A stretch of 64,000 nucleotides of DNA from the NCBI RefSeq assembly GCF_042433955.1, contig NZ_JBHLUH010000068.1, positions 124,001-188,000 of the forward strand. The letters run 5' to 3'. Positions 24,958 to 33,453 of this stretch are shown here, one piece after another (positions within the stretch are counted from its first letter, which is position 1; every line of letters begins with the position of its first letter). The notes below the pieces were generated by a model. That model searched no databases. It was not told the DNA's origin and saw nothing but the letters and a program-made list of their open reading frames with translations. Made by a program: the position numbers and the translations under genes. The DNA is from Phytohabitans kaempferiae (GTDB lineage: Bacteria > Actinomycetota > Actinomycetes > Mycobacteriales > Micromonosporaceae).

Positions 24958-26736
24958 TCAACGAGGTGCTGCCGGCCGCAGGGCAAGCGCTTTGAGGAAA
25001 ATGTCGCCGATCTTCGTCGGGTCCTTGGTGACGAATACGCCACCGCCCGTGACCTCCGTGATCCGATTGAGCTGAGCCTCGTCGACACCGTCACCGATAC
25101 CCAAAATGATCACCTGGACCGGACGCCGCGGGTCGGCGAGATCCTTCAACTGCGCCAGCAGCGCCTGCTCGGTGATCCCGTTGTCGTCGTCGTTCTTACC
25201 GTCGGTGAACATCACGATCGAGTTGACCCGGTCGGCCGCCCAGCCCTCCTGGACCTCTTTGTAGGCGGCGAGCATCGTGTCGTACAGCCCGGTGTCGCCG
25301 TCCGGCTTGGGCGTGATCGCCTTCAGCGCGGCGAGCGCCTGGCCACGGTTGCTGCTCAGTGGGCCGACACGGTTGCTGCTCAGTGGGCCGATCGGCACCA
25401 GCTCGCGCCAGTCCTTGCCGCCGCCGAGGTCGGTGGAGAACGTCCAGAGCCCCAGCGCCCACGAGTCGTCGAAGAGGTTGAGCCCGGACTGGGCGGCCGC
25501 GAGCGTGACCGCCATCCGCGTGGCGTTGCCGGCCTCCGGCACGCGCTCCAGCATCGAGCCGGAGATGTCCATCACAGCGAGCATGCGGCCGGGCGCGGTG
25601 ACCGCGGTCCACGTGGCGAGCGAGCGGTCGAGCGCCGCCGGGTCGAGGTCGCCGGCGGCCTTGCCACCGGCGCCGGGGGTCGCGGACGGCGGGCCGCCCG
25701 CCGGGCTGGGCGCGCCGGTCGGGGCCGTGAAGCCGGAACCCCAGGTGCCGTCGGGCGAGCGGAGCCCTTGCGCGCCCAGCCGGTCGCGGAACGCGGCGGT
25801 ATCGAGCGCGTCGTGCACCGCCTCGGCCGCCTCGACCTTGACCGCGTCGACGCCTGGCATGATCGCGAACGGATAGTCGAGCGGCGCCGGCGTCGGCTCC
25901 ACGTAGAGCGCGGCGAGCGGCACCGGCGGCTTCTTCGCGTTGTACGCGATGACGTCTTCCTCCGACAGCGGCGCCACGTTGAGCCCGGAGGCGAGCGAGG
26001 CGGCGTCGGCGGCCTGCGGGAACTTGGCGACGAGGTCGTCGCGGAGCGCCGAGCGGCCGATCGCCAGCGACCGCAGCGCGGCGGTCTGCGCCTGCGGGTT
26101 GCCGCCCGAGCCGGTGGCCGCGGCGAGCGAGAGGAGCCCGGAGAGGCCGGCCGCGTCGCGCGTCGGCTCGACGATGCCGGTGCGCAGGCCGGTGCCGGTG
26201 GTGATCTGCTTGAGCAGGTCGGCCCAGCCGACCTCCTTGTCGGGCCAGCCGAGGCTTTCGGCGAGCGGCTCGGGGATCGCGGCGACCACCGGGCTGCGCG
26301 CGATCGAACCGCCGTCGGCGGGCGTGAAACCGGGCGCCACCGTGCGGAGCCGCACCAGCCAGGTCGAGGAGTCGGGCACCCACACGTCGGGCGCCTCGAG
26401 CGTGCCGTTGGCGCTGCCCACGCCGGCCAGCCCCACGCTGTGCCGCGCGGCGATCACGGCGGCCACGTCGACCGAGTTGACCTCGCTGACGTCGACGACC
26501 ACGCAGGTGCCGCCGGCCGAGCCGCCCTCCGCCCGCCAGCCGTCGAGCCGGGAACGCACAGCCGGTGCGATCTCGGGCGAGGCGGCGAGGGCAAGCTTGA
26601 CCTCGCCGGTGCACCGCGAGCCGGCCAGCTCCCGGTAGCCGAACCAGGAGCCGCCCACGACGACGACAAGCGCCATCGCGACGGCGATGGCGCCTGCTCC
26701 GCGATAGTTGCTGCGCATGCGATGGCGGCCTGACAC
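24958..26736 (-). CDS. membrane-anchored VWA-domain protein with binding-protein-like region
   Basis: 592 residues. A single N-terminal membrane helix (GAIAVAMALVVVVGGSWFGY) anchors an extracytoplasmic region that resembles a periplasmic binding protein (residues 45-340). A Pro/Gly linker and a C-terminal von Willebrand A domain follow, with the MIDAS motif DISGSM (about 388) plus TDG later (MFTDGKNDDD). Such proteins occur in actinobacteria as adhesion or complex-assembly factors; the ligand is unknown. A perfect 24-bp tandem duplication lies inside the VWA domain. GTG 26736 has AGGATTGGG upstream; ATG 26718 is an alternative. Confidence 0.8.
   Translation of the reverse strand: MSGRHRMRSNYRGAGAIAVAMALVVVVGGSWFGYRELAGSRCTGEVKLALAASPEIAPAVRSRLDGWRAEGGSAGGTCVVVDVSEVNSVDVAAVIAARHSVGLAGVGSANGTLEAPDVWVPDSSTWLVRLRTVAPGFTPADGGSIARSPVVAAIPEPLAESLGWPDKEVGWADLLKQITTGTGLRTGIVEPTRDAAGLSGLLSLAAATGSGGNPQAQTAALRSLAIGRSALRDDLVAKFPQAADAASLASGLNVAPLSEEDVIAYNAKKPPVPLAALYVEPTPAPLDYPFAIMPGVDAVKVEAAEAVHDALDTAAFRDRLGAQGLRSPDGTWGSGFTAPTGAPSPAGGPPSATPGAGGKAAGDLDPAALDRSLATWTAVTAPGRMLAVMDISGSMLERVPEAGNATRMAVTLAAAQSGLNLFDDSWALGLWTFSTDLGGGKDWRELVPIGPLSSNRVGPLSSNRGQALAALKAITPKPDGDTGLYDTMLAAYKEVQEGWAADRVNSIVMFTDGKNDDDNGITEQALLAQLKDLADPRRPVQVIILGIGDGVDEAQLNRITEVTGGGVFVTKDPTKIGDIFLKALALRPAAPR
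25344..25391. repeat. exact 24-bp tandem duplication inside the VWA domain
   Basis: Two identical 24-base units, 25344-25367 and 25368-25391, encode the 8-residue repeats (I/V)GPLSSNR in succession. Base identity is complete, so the duplication is very recent or is a slippage or assembly error. It lengthens a surface loop between the MIDAS motif and the later TDG motif without breaking the frame. Confidence 0.9.
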
Positions 26737-26926
26737 GGTCCCAATCCTGCTGACGCCGCCTGCGTGTTGCCAGGTACGTTCGGCCGAAAGTTACAGATGA
26801 GCGACCTTCTGCCGGATATCCCGTTACATCAAGTAGCAATTCAACGCCGGACAGTTTTGAGAAATCCCCATATACCGCCCCCAATCCCTCATCGCTCAAG
26901 GGGCGCTATTCATTGGCGATATAGGC

Positions 26927-27967
26927 TTATAAGGACTTAGCCGGCAAAACGCACGTTGGGCTGGGCAGTTGCAGTGCACTTCCCGGCTCTTGCGGTATGC
27001 CGGAATCGCGGTCGAGATGGAAGCCGACGACGGCGTGCGAGCGCTCGTTGGCCACGTACAGGTGCTCACCCACCGCCGCGAAATGCCTCGGCCACTGCCC
27101 TCCCGTGGCCACCTCGGCGAGGTGAGCGGGGAGGTCTCCGTCGAGTGAGAACGTCGAGATCGTGTCGGTGCCCCGGTTGGCGACGTAGAGGAAGCGGCCG
27201 TCGGGGCGGACCGCGACCTCGGAGGGCTGCGCGCCGCTGAGCCGGCTCGTGGCGACCCGCCCGCGCTCGCGCAGCACGCCGCTGGCGCCGTCGAGGTCGT
27301 ATGCCGTCACGGTCGCGTCCAGCTCGCCGACCAGGTAGGCGTGCCGGCCGTCGGGGTGGCGGGCGATGTGCCGGGGGCCCGAGCCGGCGTGCACCTGGAT
27401 GCGCGGCCCGGCCGGCACGAGGCGACCCGTGGCGGCCTCCAGCTCGTACCGGTAGACGGCGTCGGTGCCCAGGTCCACCACGAGGATCGGGCCGCCGCCG
27501 GGGTCGGGGGAGACCATGTGCGCGTGCGCCCGCTCCTGCCGCTTGGGGTCGGGGCCGGCGCCCTCGTGCACCAGCAGGTCGGTGCGCTCGCCCAGCGCGC
27601 CGTCGTCACCGAGCCGGTGCACGGCCACGCTGCCGCTGGAGTAGTTGGCGCTCACGAGGTATCGCCCACCGGGGGCGACGGCGAGGTGACACGGATGCGC
27701 GCCGCCGGTCGAACCGCTGCCGAGCGGGCGCAGGTCGGTCTCCCCCGCCACGGCCCAGGCGCTGACGCCGCCCTCGTCGACCTCGCTTACCGCGTACAGC
27801 ACCGGGAGCGTCGGATGCCAGGCGAGAAACGAGGGAGAGAGCGTGTGCGCCACGACGCCGAGCGAGTCGAGCCGGCCGGTGGCGGGATCGCGCCGCACCG
27901 CGGTGATGCCGGCCCCCTCACCGCCCATCTCCGGCGTGTAGCACCCGATGTAGAGGAGTCCGGTCAC
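26927..27967 (-). CDS. lactonase family protein (6-phosphogluconolactonase-like beta-propeller)
   Basis: 346-residue seven-bladed propeller of the YbhE/Pgl type. The start TGLLYIGCYTPEMGGEGAGI and repeated blades (PGGRYLVSANYSSGSVAVHR, PDGRHAYLVGELDATVTAYD, PDGRFLYVANRGTDTISTFS) fit the family, which hydrolyses sugar lactones or acts on related cyclic substrates. The start is GTG 27967, with only a weak GGAG before it. It is divergent from the GntR/lut operon with 66 bases between, so the two may share an operator. Not in a pentose-phosphate context. Confidence 0.88.
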   Translation of the reverse strand: MTGLLYIGCYTPEMGGEGAGITAVRRDPATGRLDSLGVVAHTLSPSFLAWHPTLPVLYAVSEVDEGGVSAWAVAGETDLRPLGSGSTGGAHPCHLAVAPGGRYLVSANYSSGSVAVHRLGDDGALGERTDLLVHEGAGPDPKRQERAHAHMVSPDPGGGPILVVDLGTDAVYRYELEAATGRLVPAGPRIQVHAGSGPRHIARHPDGRHAYLVGELDATVTAYDLDGASGVLRERGRVATSRLSGAQPSEVAVRPDGRFLYVANRGTDTISTFSLDGDLPAHLAEVATGGQWPRHFAAVGEHLYVANERSHAVVGFHLDRDSGIPQEPGSALQLPSPTCVLPAKSL

Positions 27968-27994
27968 GCTCCGATCCAACCAGACCGCCGACCA

Positions 27995-28032
27995 CTGGAT
28001 CCAGCGTCTTGGAATCGTATAGGATCCACGAT
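27995..28032. promoter_or_regulatory. candidate GntR operator between lactonase and lut operon
   Basis: Two GGATCC-centred palindromes 25 bp apart: CTGGATCCAG at 27995-28004 (perfect), and ATCGT..AGGATCC..ACGAT at 28014-28032. The second overlaps a TATAGG box and lies immediately before the GntR start, so it could be an autorepression site. Placement in a 66-bp divergent region supports control of both directions. Confidence 0.5.
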
Positions 28033-28033
28033 C

Positions 28034-28705
28034 GTGGCGATGATGAAGCCGGCGCGGCGACTGACGCTCACCGAAGACGTCTACGTGTCGGTGCAGGCAC
28101 TCATCATGGACCACGCCGTCGCACCGGGCGCCCGCATCAACATCGACGCCCTCGCCCGCCAGCTCGAGGTCTCGCCGACCCCGGTGCGCGAGGCGCTCGC
28201 GCGGCTGGAGGCCGACGGGCTGGTCCGCAAGCGACCGCTGGCCGGATACACGGCGGCGCCGCTGCTCACCCGCGCCGAGTTCGAGGAGCTGGTGCAGATG
28301 CGCCTGATCCTCGAGCCGCCGGCGGCCAGCCACGCCGCCACGGTGATCACGGCCTCCGGCGCCGACCGGCTCCGCGCCGAGGCCGCCCTCCCCGACCCCC
28401 AGCCCGAGGCGGAGGGATACGCGGGGATCGCCGCGTTCACCGCGCAGGACGCCCGCTTCCACCACCTCGTCGCGGAGCTCTCCGGCAACCACATGCTCCA
28501 CGAGGCGGTCGTGCGGCTCCGCTCGCACCTCCACCTCTTCCGGCTGCACTTCCCGCCGGCGCACTACGGCATCAGCGCGGAGGAGCACCACCGCGTGGTC
28601 GACGCGATCGCGGCGGGCGACCCTGACCGCGCGGCCTCGGCCATGCGCGCGCACATCACCGCCGCCCGGGAGCGGCATCTCCCCTACTTCGGGAGGTCCA
28701 CATGA
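28034..28705 (+). CDS. GntR/FadR-family regulator (FCD domain)
   Basis: About 221-223 residues. The winged helix (residues 10-75) reads INIDALARQLEVSPTPVREAL, then an FCD effector domain follows with DARFHHLVAELSGNHML and a HRVVDAIAAGD helix carrying His residues that usually bind a metal. The regulator leads the lutABC operon with an ATGA overlap onto lutA, the arrangement of LldR-like lactate regulators. GTG 28034 or ATG 28040 are equally plausible starts, and the mRNA may be leaderless. Confidence 0.88.
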   Translation: MAMMKPARRLTLTEDVYVSVQALIMDHAVAPGARINIDALARQLEVSPTPVREALARLEADGLVRKRPLAGYTAAPLLTRAEFEELVQMRLILEPPAASHAATVITASGADRLRAEAALPDPQPEAEGYAGIAAFTAQDARFHHLVAELSGNHMLHEAVVRLRSHLHLFRLHFPPAHYGISAEEHHRVVDAIAAGDPDRAASAMRAHITAARERHLPYFGRST

Positions 28706-29403
28706 AAGTCGCGCTCTTCGTCACGTGCGTCAACGACCTGGTCTTCCCCGGCACCGGACGCGCCGTCGTGCAGGTGCTGGAGCGGCTCGGGCACACCGTC
28801 GACTTCCCGGTCGAGCAGGGGTGCTGCGGCCAGATGCACGCCAACAGCGGCTACCGCGAGGAGGCACTCCCACTGGTGGCCAACTTCGCCAAGACCTTCG
28901 ACGGGTACGACGCGATCGTCTGCCCCTCCGGCTCGTGCGTGGCGATGGTCCGCGACTGGTACCCGAAGCTCCTGCCGGACGCCGCCGAGGTGGCGGCCCG
29001 CACGTACGAGCTGTCCGAACTGCTCGTCGACGTGCTGGGCGTGACCGACGTGGGCGCCACCTTCCCGCACCGGGTCACGTACCACCCCACCTGCCATGGC
29101 CTGCGCATGCTCCGTCTCGGCGACCGGCCACGGCAGCTTCTCGGCGCGGTGCGCGGGCTGGAGCTGCTCGACCTGCCCGGCGCGGAGGAGTGCTGCGGCT
29201 TCGGCGGCACGTTCGCGGTGAAGAACGCCGGCGTATCGGGCGCGATGCTCGCCGACAAATGCAGGTCCATCGTGGACACCGGCGCCGAGTACGTCGCGGC
29301 GGTCGACAACTCCTGCCTGGCCCACATCGGCGGCGGGCTCTCCCGGGCGGGCGGGCCGGCCAAGCCGATCCACTACGCCGAGATCCTGGCGACGCGGGCA
29401 TGA
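28702..29403 (+). CDS. lutA: lactate utilisation protein A
   Basis: 233-residue (Fe-S)-binding protein with two CCG domains. The first set is in EQGCCGQMHANSG, and a later TYHPTCHGLRML and EECCGFGGTF complete the Cys-rich motifs. With LutB and LutC it forms a flavin-independent complex that oxidises L-lactate to pyruvate. ATG 28702 follows GGGAGG and overlaps the GntR stop; it ends in an ATGA overlap with lutB. Confidence 0.92.
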   Translation: MKVALFVTCVNDLVFPGTGRAVVQVLERLGHTVDFPVEQGCCGQMHANSGYREEALPLVANFAKTFDGYDAIVCPSGSCVAMVRDWYPKLLPDAAEVAARTYELSELLVDVLGVTDVGATFPHRVTYHPTCHGLRMLRLGDRPRQLLGAVRGLELLDLPGAEECCGFGGTFAVKNAGVSGAMLADKCRSIVDTGAEYVAAVDNSCLAHIGGGLSRAGGPAKPIHYAEILATRA

Positions 29404-30851
29404 GCAGCCGGGGCAGGGGCGGCCGAGGCAGGAGTGGCGGGGGCAACATCGTGGCGCGGCTGCCGTTTCCCACGGCCGCGCGCCAGGAGTTGGGCGACGC
29501 GCAGCTCCGGATCAACCTGCGCAAGGCGACCCACACCATCCGCGACAAGCGGCTGCGCGTGGTCGGCGAGGTGCCGGACTGGGAAGCGCTGCGCCACGCC
29601 GGCGCGGCCATCAAGGACGACGTGCTGGCCCGCCTGCCCGAGCTGCTGGAGCGCTTCGAGGCGGCCGCCACCGCCGCCGGCGCCACCGTGCACTGGGCGC
29701 GCGACGCGGCCGAGGCGTGCACGGTGGTCACGGAGCTGGTGCGCGGCACCGGCACCACCGAGGTCGTCAAGGTGAAGTCGATGGCCACGCAGGAGATCGG
29801 GCTCAACGAGGCGCTGGAGGCGGCCGGCATCTCCGCCGTGGAGACCGACCTCGCCGAACTGATCGTGCAGCTCGCCGACGACACGCCCTCGCACATCCTG
29901 GTGCCGGCGATCCACTACAACCGCTCGCAGATCCGCGACATCTTCGCCCGCAACGGCCTCGCCGCGGTCACCGACGACCCGCCCGCGCTGGCCGAGGCGG
30001 CACGGCGGCACCTGCGGGCCAAGTTCCTCTCCGCGCGGGTCGCCATCTCCGGTGCCAACTTCGCCGTCGCCGAGTCGGGCACGCTCGTCGTGGTCGAGTC
30101 GGAGGGGAACGGCCGGATGTGCCTCACCCTCCCGGAGACCCTGATCTCGGTGGTGGGCATCGAGAAGATCCTGCCGACGTTCCGCGACCTCGAGGTCTTC
30201 CTGCAACTGCTGCCGCGCTCCTCGACCGGCGAGCGGATGAACCCGTACACGTCGCTGTGGACCGGTGTCACGCCCGGCGACGGCCCGCAGACCGTCCACA
30301 TCGTCCTGGTCGACAACGGCCGCACCGAGACCCTCGCCGACGACGTGGGGCGGCAGGCGCTGCGGTGCATCCGCTGCTCCGCGTGCCTCAACGTCTGCCC
30401 CGTGTACGAGCGGGTCGGCGGCCACGCGTACGGCTCGGTCTATCCGGGACCGATCGGCGCGATCCTCTCCCCGCAGATGAGCGGCGAGGGCGCCAACCGC
30501 ACGCTGCCCTACGCCTCCACGCTCTGCGGCGCCTGCTACGACGCCTGCCCGGTGCGGATCAACATCCCCGAGGTGCTCGTGCACCTGCGCCAGACCGGCC
30601 CGCATCCGCCCGCCGAGCGGGCCGCGATGCGCGCGCTCTCGTGGGCCATGCGCGACCGCCGCCGGTACGCCGCCGCGCTGCGCGCCGCCCGCCGCGGAGC
30701 CGCTCCGGTGCGGTGGGTCGCCGGCTCGCGCGGGAGCGTACGGCACCTGCCGTGGCCGCTGTCGAAATGGACGTCCACACGGGACGCTCCGCTGCCGGCG
30801 AAGCAGACCTTCCGCGAGTGGTGGGCCCGAGAACGGGGGCAGGAGTCATGA
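29400..30851 (+). CDS. lutB: lactate utilisation protein B (iron-sulfur)
   Basis: 483 residues. The LUD domain (about 60-290) includes SGANFAVAESGTLVVVESEG. Two 4Fe-4S motifs follow: CIRCSACLNVCPVY and CGACYDACPVR. A C-terminal tail ends in WWARERGQ. The first ~15 residues are Arg/Gly-rich and unusual for LutB, so a later start is possible, but ATG 29400 overlaps the lutA stop and keeps the coupling seen throughout the operon. Confidence 0.92.
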   Translation: MSSRGRGGRGRSGGGNIVARLPFPTAARQELGDAQLRINLRKATHTIRDKRLRVVGEVPDWEALRHAGAAIKDDVLARLPELLERFEAAATAAGATVHWARDAAEACTVVTELVRGTGTTEVVKVKSMATQEIGLNEALEAAGISAVETDLAELIVQLADDTPSHILVPAIHYNRSQIRDIFARNGLAAVTDDPPALAEAARRHLRAKFLSARVAISGANFAVAESGTLVVVESEGNGRMCLTLPETLISVVGIEKILPTFRDLEVFLQLLPRSSTGERMNPYTSLWTGVTPGDGPQTVHIVLVDNGRTETLADDVGRQALRCIRCSACLNVCPVYERVGGHAYGSVYPGPIGAILSPQMSGEGANRTLPYASTLCGACYDACPVRINIPEVLVHLRQTGPHPPAERAAMRALSWAMRDRRRYAAALRAARRGAAPVRWVAGSRGSVRHLPWPLSKWTSTRDAPLPAKQTFREWWARERGQES

Positions 30852-31465
30852 GCGCGCGGGATGAGGTGTTGCGGCGGGTACGGGCGGCGCGGCCGGCAAC
30901 GCCGGTGGAGGTGCCCCGGAAGTATCGGACGGTCGACGCCGACGGCGACCTCGTGGAGCTGCTCGTCGACCGGCTGAGGGACTACCGGGCGACCGTGTGG
31001 CTGTGCGGGCCCGACGGGCTCGCCGGTTCGATCGGTGAGCTGCTGAGCGGGGCATCCGCCGTCGTCACACCGGCCGGCGTCCCGGGGGCGTGGCTGGCGG
31101 CGTACCACGGAACGGTCCTGCGGGACGGTGAGCCGCGGCCGCTCGCGGTGGCCGACCTCGACGCGCCGGGGGTCGCCGTACTGACCGGATGTGCCGTGGC
31201 GGTCGCCCGCACCGGCACGCTGATCCTCGACGCCGGCCCCGACCAGGGGCGCCGCGCGCTCACGCTCGTCCCCGACCACCACCTGTGCGTCGTCCAAAGC
31301 AAACAGATCGTGGGCGGCGTGCCGGAGGCGCTGGCCCGCCTCGCCGACCCCACGCGCCCGCTCACGCTGGTCTCCGGACCCTCGGCGACCAGCGACATCG
31401 AGCTAAACCGGGTCGAGGGCGTACACGGGCCGCGGCGGCTCGACGTCGTCGTGGTGATGAATTGA
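30848..31465 (+). CDS. lutC: lactate utilisation protein C
   Basis: 205-residue LUD-domain protein. GCAVAVARTGTLILDAGPDQG and the LVPDHHLCVV strand are typical of LutC, the third subunit of the lactate oxidase complex. ATG 30848 overlaps the lutB stop (ATGA). The 3' end overlaps the convergent LysR-like gene by 63 bases, which is long for a tail overlap and may affect both messages. Confidence 0.9.
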   Translation: MSARDEVLRRVRAARPATPVEVPRKYRTVDADGDLVELLVDRLRDYRATVWLCGPDGLAGSIGELLSGASAVVTPAGVPGAWLAAYHGTVLRDGEPRPLAVADLDAPGVAVLTGCAVAVARTGTLILDAGPDQGRRALTLVPDHHLCVVQSKQIVGGVPEALARLADPTRPLTLVSGPSATSDIELNRVEGVHGPRRLDVVVVMN

Positions 31466-32497
31466 GGTCACCTCGCCGCGCAGGCGGGGCTGGTCGGCGC
31501 AGATCTTCTTGAGCAGCGCGACGATCGGGCGCAGGTGGTTGGGGCGCGGGTTGGCGGTCGTCACGTGCACCTCCAGCGTGAGCCGCTCGCCCTCGTGGTG
31601 CAGCGGTACCCACTTCGAGTGCTCCACGCCCGCCCCGCCGAAACGCATGCCCGGCTTGTAGATGAGCGCGATGTCGGACGGGGCGAGTACGAGCGGGCTG
31701 GGCAGGCCACACTCGTGCAGCAGCGCGACGCGTTCGATGACGCTCCCGATCTCGTACGTCTCGCTCGCCACGCGCCGCTCCTCCCCCGGGTCGTCGATCG
31801 GGCACGCGGCGATCCGCTCCTCCAGCAGCAGGCGGGCGCGCGAGTCCTTCGGCGGGATGTGCGACATGCTGCGTACGAACTCGGCCAGCGGCATCGTGTC
31901 GCCCGGATGGTCGGCCGGCACCAGCACCTCCAGTTGCGACTCGTACAGCAGGTCGGACTGGAGTTCGTCGCGATACTCGGCGGGCGGCGGCTGGCCGATC
32001 GCGAGGTGGTACGTGCCGGTGGTGAGCGGCCAGAACGCCTGGTCGAAGAAGGATTCGTTGCCGCGGTCGCTCTGCTGAAGCTCCTCGATGCCGACCTTCT
32101 CCTCGCCGGGCGGATGCTGGGCGAGCGTCTCGACGTACAGCGTCTTGACGATCGTGGCGTGGTGCGGGAGGCAGACCAGCCGGGTCACGTCGGACTCGGC
32201 GAGGCGGCCGCGCTCGTCCTGGTACAGGCTGCGGACCCGCTCACAGAAGCGCTGGAAGCGGCGGCCGCGCACGGTCAGCTCGGCCTTGCCGCGCGGGCCC
32301 ACCCCCTCGCGCAGGGCGGGGCGCCCCAGCCACCTGTTGATCTTCAGGAGGATGGTGCGCACGCCCTCGACGGTGATGTATTCGTCGTACCGGTCGGCGA
32401 GCAACCGCACGGCCCGCTGCCGTGTGCCAGCCTCCACGACCGCCATGAACACGACGCAGTCCCACTCGTCCGGCGCGCGATCCCTCACCTTTCCCAC
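31403..32497 (-). CDS. LysR-like DNA-binding protein with binding-protein-like domain
   Basis: 364 residues. The N-terminal ~85 residues look like a winged helix of LysR type (VAVVEAGTRQRAVRLLADRY, then KINRWLGRPALREGVGPRGK and a basic helix), and the rest is hydrophilic with the strand pattern of a LysR effector domain. The match to LysR is loose and the usual linker is missing, so the assignment is tentative. It is convergent with lutC and may or may not be related to it. The start is GTG 32497, or GTG 32488 with GGGAAAG before it. Confidence 0.6.
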   Translation of the reverse strand: MGKVRDRAPDEWDCVVFMAVVEAGTRQRAVRLLADRYDEYITVEGVRTILLKINRWLGRPALREGVGPRGKAELTVRGRRFQRFCERVRSLYQDERGRLAESDVTRLVCLPHHATIVKTLYVETLAQHPPGEEKVGIEELQQSDRGNESFFDQAFWPLTTGTYHLAIGQPPPAEYRDELQSDLLYESQLEVLVPADHPGDTMPLAEFVRSMSHIPPKDSRARLLLEERIAACPIDDPGEERRVASETYEIGSVIERVALLHECGLPSPLVLAPSDIALIYKPGMRFGGAGVEHSKWVPLHHEGERLTLEVHVTTANPRPNHLRPIVALLKKICADQPRLRGEVTSIHHHDDVEPPRPVYALDPV

Positions 32498-32747
32498 AGC
32501 GGAAAGTTACGGCCCACCTACCGTCCGAATACGTGATTTGCGGTACGGCGGCGTGGCATCGAGCCCTTTCGACCGATGCGCTTTACCTGGCGCACTCGAA
32601 CTGCAAGGAAAATTCAAAAAAGGTTCGATCAGCAAGCGGAGCTTGGCGGAGGCAACAAATAGTTCTTCCGATCTTGGTCGAATCCACGGTGCCGGTCACG
32701 GTCGAAAACGGGCCGGCGTGATCTTCGCGACAGGTACAAAACGGGGT

Positions 32748-33452
32748 GTGAATCCCGTCCGCTTCGTCGCTTTTGCGCGGCCGAGCTGGCACTCGCTGAT
32801 CTTCTACGTCGGGACCGCCAACCTCGCCCGTACGCTGCTCGCCCGCGGGCACCCCGAGCCCGAGCCGCACGCCCACGTCGGCGTGTACGCGCTCTGTGCC
32901 GCGCTCGCCGTGCTGGTGTCCCGGCTCGTCGAGCGGGCCCGCAGCGCGCTCACCTCGCGAGTGTGCAGCGCCAGCCTCGGCATGGTCGGGCTGCTCTACG
33001 CCACGCTGCACGGCGACGCCCACCAGTTCGCGCCGATACCCGCGGCGGCGCTCCTGGTGGCGGCGGTGGTCGCGGGCGAGGCGGGGTACCGGCTGCGCGG
33101 CATCCGCCGGCCCTCCTGGTACTCGGTGATCTTCTTCATAGCCTCGGCCGGACTGACCCGTACGGTGCTGGTGGTCTACGGCGCCGACCTGCATGGGCTC
33201 GTCCACTGTGGTGCGTACCTGCTCTGCCTGGCGTTCGCCCTCGCGGCCGGCGGCGTCATGCGGCGCATGGAGAGCCCGCTCACGCCACGCGTGCACAGCG
33301 GCAGCCTCGGCCTCACCGGGCTGCTGCTCGCGGCGGCCCACGCGGACACGCCCGCGCACGCGCTGGTCGCGGTCACCGCGCTCGTACTCGGCATGACCTG
33401 CGTGGGCGAGTTGGCCTACCGCCGGCGCGCGCTGCGCCACAGCCTCGCGTGA
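32748..33452 (+). CDS. internally duplicated membrane protein of unknown function
   Basis: 234 residues in two homologous halves (about 10-118 and 120-230). RPSWHSLIFYVGTANLARTLL aligns with the second-half RPSWYSVIFFIASAGLTRTVL, and RVCSASLGMVGLLYATLHGD with RVHSGSLGLTGLLLAAAHAD. Each half has about three to four membrane helices and a conserved His-rich region, so six to eight spans in total. I recognise no family. GTG 32748 is chosen for the protein's hydrophobic start; the 250 bases before it (32498-32747) are AT-richer and hold no gene. Confidence 0.65.
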   Translation: MNPVRFVAFARPSWHSLIFYVGTANLARTLLARGHPEPEPHAHVGVYALCAALAVLVSRLVERARSALTSRVCSASLGMVGLLYATLHGDAHQFAPIPAAALLVAAVVAGEAGYRLRGIRRPSWYSVIFFIASAGLTRTVLVVYGADLHGLVHCGAYLLCLAFALAAGGVMRRMESPLTPRVHSGSLGLTGLLLAAAHADTPAHALVAVTALVLGMTCVGELAYRRRALRHSLA

Positions 33453-33453
33453 G

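Noticed and set aside
24983..24996. AAGCGCTTT near 24987 as another LacI operator
   Set aside because: It lies in the last codons of the VWA gene, where AAAGCGCTT encodes Lys-Ala-Leu; there is no promoter nearby, so chance is more likely.
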